Below, piece after piece: positions 1 to 11,600 of a DNA stretch of 64,000 bases. The translations under genes and the position numbers were made by a program. The stretch is from Monocercomonoides exilis (Eukaryota; Preaxostyla; Oxymonadida; Polymastigidae): contig LSRY02000004.1 in assembly GCA_001643675.2 (NCBI GenBank), forward strand, positions 1,411,501-1,475,500. The letters are read 5' to 3'. Position 1 is the first letter of the stretch. Every line of letters begins with the position of its first letter. The notes beneath the pieces were generated by a model. It saw nothing but the letters and a program-made list of their open reading frames with translations, did not search any database and had not been told where the DNA came from.

Positions 1-2
1 CT

Positions 3-3000
3 TCTTCCTCTTCCTCTGCAACATTATTGCCTCAGTCCTTTCAGCAACAACAGTCTCTTCAATCTCAGCAGATACCAACAGATCAATTACAACAAGCACA
101 ATATCAGATGCAGCTCCAATTGCAACTCCAGATGCAGATGCAGATGCAGATGAAGATGAAGGCACAGACACAGGTACAGGGACAAAGATCAGGTGAATAT
201 TCTACTCAACAACAAGAAGAAGAAGAACAACAACAACAAGATCAACAAGAACAAGAACGAAGAGAAGAACAACAAGAAATAGAAGAGCTAAGACGTCTAC
301 AACAACAACAACAACTGATAGAGATGCAGCAGAGAGAAAACGAAGCCCAGCTGCTTCTGATGCAGTCCTATCAAACCAACAGCAACGGAATTATCAATAA
401 TAATAATAATACCAATGTCAATCTCAGCAGTCAACTACCTCTTTCTCCTTATGCTCCCAGCTCTGTTCCTCTTTCTATTCCTCATCTTCTTCCTCATCTT
501 TCTTCTTCTTCTGATAACTCCCAACAAGCCCCAGTCTCCCAGCCCATCCCAGCCATCCCTCTCCCAAGCTCCCCGATTGTTCCTCAATACATCGTTGATG
601 CTGAGCCACAGCAGTTTGGATTAGCACAGATTCATCCAATTCAGCTGGATCCTTATTCTTCTTCTTCCTCCTCCTCCTCCTCTTCTTCTTCTTCTTCCAT
701 TTCATCAAGTGACACTTCATCAACATCATCACGCCCTTCACAGTCAAAGCTTCCTCCACAAAGCCCCACCAGAATAGTCACTCCACTCCCTTCTCCTGTT
801 CCACCCCCACTCACCTCGCCTCTTCCCACTCCTCCTGTCTCTCCTTCATTCACACCACCAAAATCCCCTTCCCGTCTTTCTCCTGCTCCTTTACCACAAT
901 CATCATCTTCCTCTTCTTCTTCTTCTTCCTCTTCCTCTTCTTCTTCCTCTTCACTTCAACCTCCTCCTTTCCCTCCTCCTTATCCCCCCACTGATGATCT
1001 GCTGATTGTACCCACAACTTCTCCTCCTCCTCTTCCCTTAGCTTCTCTTCCCACTTCGCTTCCTCTCAGCTACGCCTTCGCTTCCACTTCTTATCCTGTT
1101 TATGATCCAAATGCAGGCAGCAATGCTGCAATCATCAAAGGTGATGCTAATTTTAATCTTAATGCTAATCTTGATCTTAATGCTAACACTAGTTTCATTA
1201 TCAACTCCACTTCAAACAACATTACTCCTTCTTCCTTCTCCACATCATCATCATCTTCTTCCTCCTCCTCCTCTTCCTCTTTCTCCTCCTCCTCCTCCTC
1301 ATCATCATCATCATCGCTATCCTCCCATCCATTTCACTCTCAATCACCTTACGTCACCCCTTCTCACTCTCCCGCCCAGGTCATGTCTCCACAACACACA
1401 GACGCCGGCTACCACAAAGTGTATACACATCATCTTGCTCCTCATGCTTCTCCTCTCCCAACCCCACCTTGCACCTCTGCTCATCCTCTTACTCCCACCC
1501 CTGCTCCATCTTCCACTCCCACTTCTCCTCCACTCACCGTCTCCCCTTGCTCGTCCAGGGCGAAAGAGCGCGAAAGACGAAGGTCACAGCGCTTTCACGA
1601 GCGGATGAGGCAGCAGAAGCAGGAGAAACAGGAGAAAGGCAGCTTAGGTGGAAGCATTGAATCCCCCGGGCTGATGAAGCTGAGAGCAGAGGAAGAAACC
1701 GGCTCATGTGACGGATACGATGAGGAAGACGAGGAGGACGAGGAGGAAGATGAAGATGGACTGGCAGATGATGAGAGGGGAGGGTTCAGTCTGTATGATG
1801 TGGACAACGGGAGTGAAAAAACAGACGATGCAGAGGTGGAAGCCGAAGTCGAGGCAGAGGCAGAAGCGTCAGAAAGGGACAGGAGGAAGAAGAGGAGAAG
1901 GGAAGAAGACATGCTGGCAGTGTGTGCAGACGGAGGTTTCACGACGATGATGGATGGGGTGGACGGGATGATGAGTGAGAGGGACAGGATGCTGAACCAG
2001 AGGGAGAAGGAGAGGAGGGAGATCAGGAGGAAGATGATGATGATGCAGCAGATGAAGGAGGACGATGAGGTGTTCCCGGAAAGCGAGCGGCTGTCGCCGT
2101 GGCGCGAATTAAGAGGAGGAGGAGGTGGTGGTGGTGGTGGAGGAGGAAGAGAAGGAAGAGGAAGCAGAGGGAGTGGAGGAGGAAGTGGAGGAGGAAGTGG
2201 AGGAAGAAGCAGAGGAGAAGGAGAAGGAGGAAGAGGAGGAAGAGGGATAGGGAGAGAGAGGAACGAAGAGAGAGAAGAGAGAGAGAAAGAGGAGCTGCAG
2301 TATGAGCAGGTGCGGCTGATGAAGAAAGCAGGGCTGGTGTTTGTGGAGAGGGAAGGGAGTGAGATCGGAATTCGGTGCGACAGCGAGATTATCCTCAACT
2401 TGGGCAATGAAGCAGGAGAAGAGGCAGGAGAAGAAGAGGAAAATGTGCCAAGAAGGCAGAGAACGCCGAAGAAGCACAGGAGACAGAGAGTAAATGACGA
2501 GGAAAACGAGCATTTTGCCCTGCAGCATCAGCAGATGGGAAAGAAAGTGCATGGCTCAGACTCGATTCGCTTGAGTTATTCGACTTCTGAACACCCATTT
2601 GCATTGTCTGCCTCTTCTTCTTCTTCTTCCTCCTCTTCTTTTTCCATTGCTCCTCTTTCAGATGCCAACTCCTCCTTTCCCCCTCTTAATCCACCTCGTT
2701 TTGTGGTTGTACAGAATCCATTGTGTGGCACATCGAACATCACACCTTCCAATCCCCACAAATCCAATAAATCCAATAGAGATGACAACAATGGTAATGA
2801 AATAATGCACTCAGCAGAAGAGCCAGAAATCCTGCAAATCAGCGAAGAAGCTAAAGAAGATGGGGATATTGTTGCTTCAACTGTCTTTGGTACTTCTTCA
2901 TCTTCTTCTTCTTCTGGCAGTGGAGCTTGCAGTGCAGGTGGTGATGTTATGATACAGCCTCAGCTCTCGTTCACTCCTCTTTCTGATTCTCTTGTTGCAT

Positions 3001-4493
3001 TCACTCCGTTTGAGACACCTGACAACACTTATCAGCACAACCAGGGCGATTGCTATGTGAATGCACTTGCTGATCCATCTGCACATCAAGGGCATTTTAT
3101 TACTCAGCCTTTGATTTCATCATCATCATCTTCTTCTTCTTCTTCCATTCCTTCTGATGGAATGTACATAATCTCTTCTTCTTCTTCCTCTTCCTCCTCT
3201 TCATCATCATCATCATCAACTTCTTCTTCTTCTTCATTCCCAATCTCATCTGACTCATTCCCTCTCCAACCAAACACAAACTCCCATCTCAACCAGCCAT
3301 ACAATCGCTTCTCCCTGCCCCACTCAAGTCTCTCTGGATTCACTTCTCCTCATCTTCCAGCTGCTGCTTTCCCTTCCTCCACAAACACTGCCCCTGTTCT
3401 GGCAGCGGTACCTGCTTATTCTGCAATGCCTCACGACATTTCACAAACTGTGGCTTCTTCTTCTATTTCTTCTTCTTCCTCCTCCTCTTATTCCACAGAC
3501 CCAGCTGCTGTTATACCCACCTCAGTAGAGCCCTCTTCTTCATCCACACATTCCAATTCTCCACTCACTTCACCCACATTACACACACATTCATCGACTC
3601 ATTCACTCACGCCTGCAGCCTCAACAGTTGTTCAGCTTCCTCCCTCGTCTTCCTTTTCTTCTTCATCTTCCTCTTCATCTTCCTCTTCTTCCTCCTCCTC
3701 CTCCTCTTCTTCTTCTTCTTCTTCTTCTTCTTCTGATATCCTCTCCACTCCTTCCTCCCACCTCTCCCACTTCTCCCAGCCCAGCTGCAACACCACTTCT
3801 GCTGATCTATCAATTGTGAATGACAATCAATCGTTTGACACTTCTGTGAGTAATCATTCAGATACTTATGATGATGATATTGGTGATGATGATGATGATG
3901 ATGTTATTTCAATGCAGATGCATCAAGAAAGCGCTAATTGCACACCACATTCAAAACAAGGATTGTCTGTGAAGTCACCTCCGGAGCAGTATTTATGCAA
4001 TAGTCAGGTTTCTTCTTCATCATCAACATTGGGATATGTTGATACAGAGAGAGGAAAAGGAAGTCCTCAACAGAGCCAGAAGAGTCAGCAGGGTCAACAG
4101 AATGTGCAAATGAAGCAAGAAAAACAAGAGAAGCAATCAAAGATGTCACCATCGAGAAGTGGAGGCAGCGACAGAAGCAGCAGATATCGTATGCATCATA
4201 ATGGGGAAAGTGGAGGTAGTAGTAATAATAACAGTATAAGCAGTGTTAATAGCAGTAGAAGTGGAAGTGGAAGTGGAAGCAGCATTCCCAGCAGCCGCAG
4301 CCAACGCCATCACAGCCAGCACCACGGTCATAGTAATAGTAATAGTAATAGCCATAGCCATAGCCACAATCATAGCCGCAATCATAGCCATCGTCAGCAG
4401 AATTATGCGCACCATCATTCTTCTCCCTCACAGCCAATTGATGAAGACGACGATTCGCAGAACGATTTCTGTGGATGTTGTGTTATTGTCTGA
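3..4493 (+). CDS. Low-complexity Q/S-rich protein, 5' partial, CaaX-like C-terminus
   Basis: The reading frame is open from the left edge of the window, so the start lies outside; about 1496 codons are present and no intron is needed. The first ~110 residues are Gln/Met-rich. Then come Pro/Ser-rich stretches with many poly-Ser runs, an acidic region near 1720-1770, an Arg/Glu-rich charged region, a Gly-rich block near 2115-2190, more poly-Ser, and a Ser/Asn/His-rich tail. The last residues read GCCVIV then TGA, so the final four (CVIV) fit a CaaX prenylation box with a neighbouring cysteine that could be palmitoylated. I recognise no folded domain and assign no function. Continuous coding in one frame through 4.5 kb of mixed composition, charged as well as Ser-rich, argues that the gene is real. 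Membrane attachment is inference. Confidence 0.75.
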   Translation, partial: SSSSSATLLPQSFQQQQSLQSQQIPTDQLQQAQYQMQLQLQLQMQMQMQMKMKAQTQVQGQRSGEYSTQQQEEEEQQQQDQQEQERREEQQEIEELRRLQQQQQLIEMQQRENEAQLLLMQSYQTNSNGIINNNNNTNVNLSSQLPLSPYAPSSVPLSIPHLLPHLSSSSDNSQQAPVSQPIPAIPLPSSPIVPQYIVDAEPQQFGLAQIHPIQLDPYSSSSSSSSSSSSSSISSSDTSSTSSRPSQSKLPPQSPTRIVTPLPSPVPPPLTSPLPTPPVSPSFTPPKSPSRLSPAPLPQSSSSSSSSSSSSSSSSSSLQPPPFPPPYPPTDDLLIVPTTSPPPLPLASLPTSLPLSYAFASTSYPVYDPNAGSNAAIIKGDANFNLNANLDLNANTSFIINSTSNNITPSSFSTSSSSSSSSSSSSFSSSSSSSSSSSLSSHPFHSQSPYVTPSHSPAQVMSPQHTDAGYHKVYTHHLAPHASPLPTPPCTSAHPLTPTPAPSSTPTSPPLTVSPCSSRAKERERRRSQRFHERMRQQKQEKQEKGSLGGSIESPGLMKLRAEEETGSCDGYDEEDEEDEEEDEDGLADDERGGFSLYDVDNGSEKTDDAEVEAEVEAEAEASERDRRKKRRREEDMLAVCADGGFTTMMDGVDGMMSERDRMLNQREKERREIRRKMMMMQQMKEDDEVFPESERLSPWRELRGGGGGGGGGGGREGRGSRGSGGGSGGGSGGRSRGEGEGGRGGRGIGRERNEEREEREKEELQYEQVRLMKKAGLVFVEREGSEIGIRCDSEIILNLGNEAGEEAGEEEENVPRRQRTPKKHRRQRVNDEENEHFALQHQQMGKKVHGSDSIRLSYSTSEHPFALSASSSSSSSSSFSIAPLSDANSSFPPLNPPRFVVVQNPLCGTSNITPSNPHKSNKSNRDDNNGNEIMHSAEEPEILQISEEAKEDGDIVASTVFGTSSSSSSSGSGACSAGGDVMIQPQLSFTPLSDSLVAFTPFETPDNTYQHNQGDCYVNALADPSAHQGHFITQPLISSSSSSSSSSIPSDGMYIISSSSSSSSSSSSSSSTSSSSSFPISSDSFPLQPNTNSHLNQPYNRFSLPHSSLSGFTSPHLPAAAFPSSTNTAPVLAAVPAYSAMPHDISQTVASSSISSSSSSSYSTDPAAVIPTSVEPSSSSTHSNSPLTSPTLHTHSSTHSLTPAASTVVQLPPSSSFSSSSSSSSSSSSSSSSSSSSSSSSSSDILSTPSSHLSHFSQPSCNTTSADLSIVNDNQSFDTSVSNHSDTYDDDIGDDDDDDVISMQMHQESANCTPHSKQGLSVKSPPEQYLCNSQVSSSSSTLGYVDTERGKGSPQQSQKSQQGQQNVQMKQEKQEKQSKMSPSRSGGSDRSSRYRMHHNGESGGSSNNNSISSVNSSRSGSGSGSSIPSSRSQRHHSQHHGHSNSNSNSHSHSHNHSRNHSHRQQNYAHHHSSPSQPIDEDDDSQNDFCGCCVIV

Positions 4494-5178
4494 TTGAAGT
4501 TACCCTCTGGTATTCAATTTGTTGAATATGGATATATTTTTTTTATTTCTTTGTTTCTTTGTTTCTTTTTCTTTTCTTTTCATTTTTATTTTTTTCCTCT
4601 TATTTCTGTTATTTTATTGCTTTGTTAAAAATAATGAATGGATTTATTTTTATTTTCAAATATTCTTTATTTGTGACATTTTTATAAAAAGTCTGTTGTT
4701 AGAGTATTATGAAATAATCTGTTGTTTTGTTTCGCTAAATGTTTTTTTTTTTGCCTGTTTGTTTGAATATTTTATTCTTTTTTACAATAAATTGATAATT
4801 GTTGCCTTTCTTCGATATGGATGATAATCTTTATTTTGAAGCAGCACAAATGAAATTCGCTTTGTGAAAACAGTGAATTTTGTGTTTGTTTGTTTGTTTG
4901 TTCATTTTGCTCATAATTTTTTATTCGGTTCATGTTTTCCATATCACTATTTTCATCCACTTCGGCAATTGGAATTTTGTTTCAGTTGTTATGAAGCAAA
5001 AAAAGATCCACTATGAGCGAAATAATTCCTTTCATTTTTGATGCTGAAGTGTGCTCTTGAGACAACAGTTGGAATTGACATATCAAAAGTTCATTAAAGT
5101 TTTCAAAAAAAAACTGAATCTATATAGTATGGCAACGAAGATCAGAAAATTATAATTTGCTCGATTATATAATAATTG
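4494..5178. other. Intergenic, T-rich then A-rich
   Basis: AT-rich spacer between the first gene and VPS33, both on the plus strand. It holds T-rich runs near 4530-4620 and 4740-4790. I see no convincing gene or RNA in it. Confidence 0.6.
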
Positions 5179-8056
5179 ATGGCAGATAAGCAACAAGACC
5201 TTTCAGAAAGTCTAAGACGCATTTGTAAGGAAGGATTAGCAAAAGCACTGCAGAAAGTATTGTGATATTCTTTCAGTTTAACATCATGTTATCATTTCAT
5301 TTTAATTTTTTAAATTTTGTAAATTGAAGATAAATGGAACAAAATTTTTGTTAGTAGATAAAAAGGCTTTTTGCCCATTGGAGTTTATGGGGGTCTCTGC
5401 CTTATTCAAGGTATTCTTGAAATTTGATTTATTAAACTTTAAATTGCCTTGACTTTTAAAGGAACTTGGAGTTGAAGGAATAGCACGTCTTACAGACGAT
5501 GTTCCACCTGCGAGTTCACAGAATTTTGTTTTTATTATTAGGCCATCTGTTTCATGTGTCAGAAATGTTATTTCTGTTGTTCGTTCTTCACCTAGCAAAA
5601 CTCATTTCATTCTTTATGCACCCGCAGAACTACCGTTTTGCAAAGACATGTTCAAACAAGCTGCAGTTTATGGATCTTTGACCGTAATGAACTCTGATTG
5701 GAACTGGATCCCGTTAGAGGAAAATCTAATTTCTATGGAAATGGATACGTTTTTCCGACATACCATTGTTGACAACGATTGGACTCCATTATATCAGTTA
5801 ACTTCAGCCCTTCAACAATTATTTGATCTCAATAAGCGTCAATCGGTCGGACGTATTTTGACAAAAGGAGAGTTGAGTCGTTTTGTTGCAGAAAGACTGA
5901 TGGAAAATCTAACTAACGCTGGTTCAACTCCTCCGATGCGAGGTACTGAAGCCTTCAACTGTCCTCTTTTGTTTGACTCGATGATTTTGATTGATCGAAC
6001 ATGCGATCTTGTCTCTCCTTGCCTAACACAACTGACATATCTTGGGCTGATTGATGAGTTTCTTAACATCCAGACGGCTTGTGTAACAACAGAGAATGCA
6101 GAAACTGGGAAGCCGCAGCGGTCGTATTTCAGGCCAAACGATCCGATCCTCTCGGAGATTGAAGACTTGAGCTTCAACGACGTGGGGAAGATCCTCCACG
6201 AAAAGGCTGTGGAACTGTCGACGACAATTGACGTGTGTGGAATGTGTTGTGAATATGAATATCTTTTTTTTGTTGTTGTTGCTTGTTTGTTATATTTTTT
6301 GTTTGTGATTTTGTTTATGCATATTTATGTCATTATGATTGAATTCATGATCATCAACATTATTTTTGTGTATTTTTAAATATATGTGCGTGTATATATG
6401 AATGTCTGTGTGTATTTATGACATTCACAGAAAGGCCGCTCCGCAGCAGACATGGTGCAGCTGCACTCCTTCGTGAAGAAGCTGAACAACGTGACGATGG
6501 CGCAGCAGAGCCTGTCTCTGCACACGCACCTGTCTGAGCGCATCAAGAAAGTGGTTGCTGAGCGGCGGTTCCACGAGCAGCTCGAAGTGGAGCAATCACT
6601 TCTGCTGGGGCAGGACAATGTGGGCATTGGTGGGCTTACGGGGACATCGTATTCGGAGGCTGGGCAGTACTCTGCCGAGATGGAAGGCGGGAAGCGCGGC
6701 TTCTTCGGGTCAGGGAGTGTGGTGGAGGACTATCTGGAGGAGAAGATGGCGTCTGGTTCGTCCCCGTGGAAAGTGCTGAGGCTGATGTGCTTGTACACAC
6801 AGACTGTGCCGAACATCAAGTCGTCGCTGTACGAGGCGATGAAGACGGCTTTCCTGCAGACGTATGGCTATCACCACGTGCACACCCTGGCACATGCAGA
6901 GCAGTGCGGCCTGCTTCGCCACGCGGAGGCGAAGGCGTCGGCGAATTGGAACTACAAGAAAGTGTCTGAGGGGATTAGGCTGTTTGTGGATGAAGATCCT
7001 GCACGGCCGGATCCAAGTGAGGTTGCTTATGTCTTTGCTTGGTGTGCAATTTTTTGTTCTCTTAATCTTTCTTTTGATTTTTATTTTATTTGGTTTTATT
7101 ATTAAAATCCATTTATTTGTTAAAAATTGAAATTGTATTTCAAATCATTCTTGTATTTCATTTCTGGCTATTGTAAATCATCCAAATGCATTCATCCTCC
7201 TCCTCCTCATCATCATCATCACATCTATCTCCTCAGCTACGCACCTCTCTCTGTCCGTCTTCTTCAGTATGCCTTCCAACCACGCAGTGGCTGGATTGTC
7301 CCACCAGCAGAAGGAGCGCTGGCTTCAACGCCTGGCAGAACACACGGATACATCATTCGCTATGATTCATCGTCATCATCATCATCTTCTTCTTCTTCTT
7401 CACCTGCTTCACCTCAATCACAGACAAAAGATAGAATTCCTCTTTCTGGTGGAATTGATATTGGAGCTATTCTCGAAGCACTGCCACCTCCACAAGAAGC
7501 TTCTGCCTTGACATCATCATCTTCATCATCATCAGCTTCAGCTTCTTCTTCCTCTTCTTCTTCTTCTGCCTTTGGCGGCTTTCCTTCCTCTTCTTTGCCT
7601 TCGGACGCCTCATCCCCTTCAGCTGCAGCGCCTGCCACTGCCCTTGCCCCTCCTCCGCCTGCTGTTGCATTCACTGCGCCAGTCAACGGAGCAGTCACGA
7701 AGAATGGTGTGAAGATTATCGGAGACACACGAGAAGCATTCATCCCATTCGATTCTTCTATGTCTTCTTCTCCTTCTCCTTCTTCTTCTTCTTCCTCTTC
7801 TTCTTCTTCCTCTCTGAACACCTCTGCCACTCTCATTGTGTTTGTGGGTGGGGTCACCTATGCAGAAGTAGCTGCTCTTCGCCACTGGGCAAAGACATCC
7901 AATCCGCCCAGACAGATTCTCATTGCCACAACAGGCGTGATGAATGGCAACCGCTTCATGGAGACGCTGCGGGAAGACGTAGAGAACAAGCTGAGGTTCA
8001 CAACAGATCAGCCCGTGCCGGACGAATTCGACGAGCCGAAAAGAGGGAAGAAATGA
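5179..8056 (+). CDS. VPS33: VPS33, Sec1/Munc18-family vacuolar sorting protein
   Basis: Five exons (5179-5256, 5330-5410, 5462-6232, 6431-7041, 7237-8056) join in frame to about 786 residues. VPS33 is the SM-family subunit of the HOPS and CORVET tethering complexes and binds SNAREs at late endosomes and lysosomes or vacuoles. Family signatures seen: FLLVDKKAFCPLEF near the N-terminus, SLTVMNSDWNWIPLEENLISME, MILIDRTCDLVSPCLTQLTY, a YAPLSVRL motif at the last splice junction, and TLIVFVGGVTYAEVAALR near the end. The human homologue has about 596 residues. The excess is a Ser/Ala/Pro-rich insertion at residues ~555-715 between the YAPLSVRL block and the final conserved strand. The start ATG at 5179 gives a short first exon typical of this window. 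The identification is secure; VPS33A versus VPS33B type is not resolved. Confidence 0.93.
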
Positions 8057-8647
8057 AATTATTGCTTTTCTATAAAATTTTTATTTTTTCTTTATTTTTT
8101 GAATTATTTTTTTTCAAAATTGATCGATTTTTTAGGTTATTTTCATAATTTCTGATTGAGTGTTTTGTACTTGTCATAAAACGAAATCATGTCATTGTTG
8201 TTCTTTCATTTCATGCTTACTGTGCAATTTCTTTATTTTGCTTTTTTTGAATCAAACAAGTTATTCCCTGCTTTATATTGGGAAAAAAATTTTTTTTTCA
8301 CTCTTTTTTCGTTAAATGCAAATGTTTGTTGAAAAAAGAAAAAGACCTTATCATTTATAATTTTCAATAATTTTAAAATTCCCTATTGTTTGCTTTATTG
8401 CAAAATGATGAATGTTGCGTGATGTAAAATTTCTTTTTATTCTATCAAAATTTCTTGATTTTTCGAAAAGTCTTATTTTCGAAAAACATGACATCCAACG
8501 ATTTATTCAATAAATAAAAGCTCAAAAGTGTGTTTATATAATATATAGATGAAAAATTTCAGGGAATAAGAACTTTTCGCCAATAATCCAAATCCCGCAA
8601 CAATATTTTTCAATTTTGATCATGAAACCCTTCCAGTTTAGCATCCG
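8057..8647. other. Intergenic, AT-rich
   Basis: AT-rich spacer with poly-T and poly-A runs and AATAAA-like polyadenylation signals near 8505-8520. No gene seen. Confidence 0.6.
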
Positions 8648-11600
8648 ATGGAAAAGACACCAAAACTTGCGCGATCTCCAGAACACGCAAAACACGTTGA
8701 GTATGCGTCAAGATGATTATGAAATTATATATATAATGCATATATACATTAATTTTTTTGCGATCATTCTTATTACTAGACTTTCGCCATCGTTGAAAGG
8801 GCTTACATCTCAACAAGTTGCAGAACTTGTTAAAGAGCATGGATACAACGAAATTAGCAAGGAAAAGCCGAAAAACATTATTATTATCATTTTAGAAGCT
8901 CTTAAAGAACCTATGTTTCTTATGCTTTTGGCTTGCCTAATTTTGTATTTTGTCTTGGGCGATTGGGGCGAAGGTTTGAATTTTGATGATAAATTGAAAG
9001 AGAATGATAACACATTGAAACGGCTTTGAATAGGCAAGAAAAGATCTTTTTTTCAAATATTTAAATTTTAAATTTTTATTTCTGGAAATTTAACACAACT
9101 GATTTTTTTTTATTTGGATTTATTGTTTCTTAAACAGGAATTATGCTGTCTGTGTTTGTATTTTTTGTAATTGGCCTCGAGGTTTATCAAGAAAAGAAAA
9201 CCGAGAATGCTGTGCATGCGCTCAGACAGTTATCTTCACCTCGTGCGCTTGTAATTCGAGATGGATCAACAAAAAGGGTTCCTGGCCGTGATGTTGTGCC
9301 TGGTGAATATGTCATTTTGTATGAAGGAGACAGAGTACCAGCTGATGGAATTGTTTTAAAGGAATCTAATTTTAAGGTCGATGAATCTCTTCTTACGGGA
9401 GAGAGTCTGCCAGTTCGGAAAGAAGAGGTCGAAGGAGGACTTGCAGAATTGCAGCAGATGAACATGGCAATCCCAGGATCAGAAGAAGCATCAGTGTGTG
9501 TTTACTCTGGAACATTAGTCGTTGGAGGCAATGCGGTTGTTGTTATGAAGACAATTGGCATGAAGACCGAACTTGGAAAAATTGGAAAATCGCTGGAAAG
9601 TGTGGAGTCAGAAAAGACACCACTGGAAAGAGAGATGGGGTACTTGGTGATTGTGATGCTGGCCATTGGTATTACAGTCTCTGTGGCTGTGCTTCTTATC
9701 TATGGCTTTACCAGAGACGAAGACAGAGTGTGGGTCAATGCCGTTCTGGTTGCTATTTCGCTTGCGATGTCTTTGCTTCCAGAGGAGTTTCCTGTCGTGC
9801 GGTCCGTCTTCTTTGCGATTGGAGCGTGGCGTATCTCAAAGAAGAATGTGCTGGCGAGGAAAAACAGGGCGATTGAGACACTCGGCGCTGCTTCTGTTCT
9901 GTGCAGCGATAAGACGGGCACACTCACACAGAACAAGATGGAGCTGACGTGGCTGTACATCCCGCGGTCTGTTGCTGAGGCCGTTGAGGAAGAAGAGCAG
10001 TGGGAGAAAGAGGAAAACGAGAAGAGAATGAACGAAGCGAAAAATGAGCAGGAAGCAGACAGTTTGACTGGAGAAGTGCGAAGCTTGAACTACTCTTCTG
10101 TGAAGATGAAGCGTGCGCAACGAAGGAGGATATACAAAATCCACCAGCGGAATCTGCCTCCTGCACTGTCTCCAATGTCCACTTTGGCTGTTGTTCCTGA
10201 AAATGAGAAGACGCTGGAAGAAGAATCTTCTGCAGCACACGAAACAAAAGGAAACAATGAAACCAATGAAGCCAAAGAGACTCCAACATCTGGACAGTCT
10301 ACAGATTGCTTACAGGCATCTGCGTCTTCATCGTCGTCGCCTCAGTCTCATCTGGACTTGTCATCAACTACAAACACAGTGTCATCGTCAGCTGGACTGA
10401 TTGCTAATGAGGCTGAGCCAGCAGGAATAGAGCCACAAACAAGAGCTTCCACAACAAATTCTGATGCATCTGATTCAGAATACACAAATTTGAATGAGCC
10501 TAAGCAAGCAGACCCAGTTCCAATAACAATACCAACTGCTCGCCCAGCTACAGATCCAAAGGAGTCAGGACTCGAAGCGATAGAAGCAACTGTGGAGCCC
10601 TCACCACAGACAACTGTTGTTCAGGATGTGATGAGGACACCAGTTGTGCACCAGGCTATTCCTGCGCCAGCTGAATCGATGCTTTCACCCTCTTTGTCAA
10701 TGGCGATCATTCAGGGTAAATCTTATGGACTGCATCTGAACTTGGAGGAGCTTGAAGAAGGGAAAGCACCACCAGAAGCATACCATGAGCTGATTGAGTA
10801 TGCTGTGCTGGCATCGCAGCGTGCAGCGTTTGATCCAATGGACAGTGCGATCAACACGCTCGCGAAGAAGTCGCCGGAGCTTGTGGAGCATCTGCACGAC
10901 GAGTGGGAAATGACACGTGAGTATCCGCTGTCCAGAAAGATGCTGGCGCTGTCGCAGGTTTGGGTCAAAGTTCACGACGATTCTTTGGCCATTGCAGCGA
11001 AGGGAGCACCTGAAGCTATTGTTGACTTGTGCCATCTGCCAAAAGTGATTGGGGATGAGATCAACAAAGCAGTGGAAGAGATGGCGAACCACGGGCTGCG
11101 TGTGTTGGGCGTGGCAAGGTCGGAGTTCGTTTTGAATGAAGGTGAAGCTTTGCCTGATGATCAGCACGACTTTGACTTCGAGTTTATGGGTCTGCTGGGT
11201 TTCATTGACCCTGTCAGAGAAGAGGTGGAAGAGTCCATCAAAGCATGCCATGGCGCAGGGATCAAAGTTGTGATGATCACAGGAGACTATCCAGGCACAG
11301 CCATCAACATTGCGCAGCGTGTGGGGATTCCATCAGATGAGGTTGTGTTGGGATCAGAGCTGATGCTGCTGGAAGACGTGGAAGAGGAAGTGGAGAAAGT
11401 AGATAAGAAAGGGAAGAAAGTGATTGAGAAGAAAGTCAAACAGAGAACGCCAGAGGAAGAGGCGAAGAGGGCAGAGATCGCAGAGCGAGTGAACCGCAGC
11501 TGTGTGTTTGCGCGTGTTGTGCCTGAGCAGAAGCTGGCGCTGGTGAATGAGTTCAAGCGGCAGAAGAAGATCACTGTGATGACTGGAGACGGGGTGAATG

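Noticed and set aside
475-853. Long minus-strand open frames opposite the poly-Ser gene (Glu/Lys-rich strings)
   Set aside because: They are the mirror image of TCT/TCC repeats; poly-Glu and poly-Lys on the other strand follow automatically.
1-4493. A nuclear coactivator or Mediator-like identity from the Gln-rich N-terminus
   Set aside because: Gln- and Ser-rich composition alone is not diagnostic and no folded domain was found.
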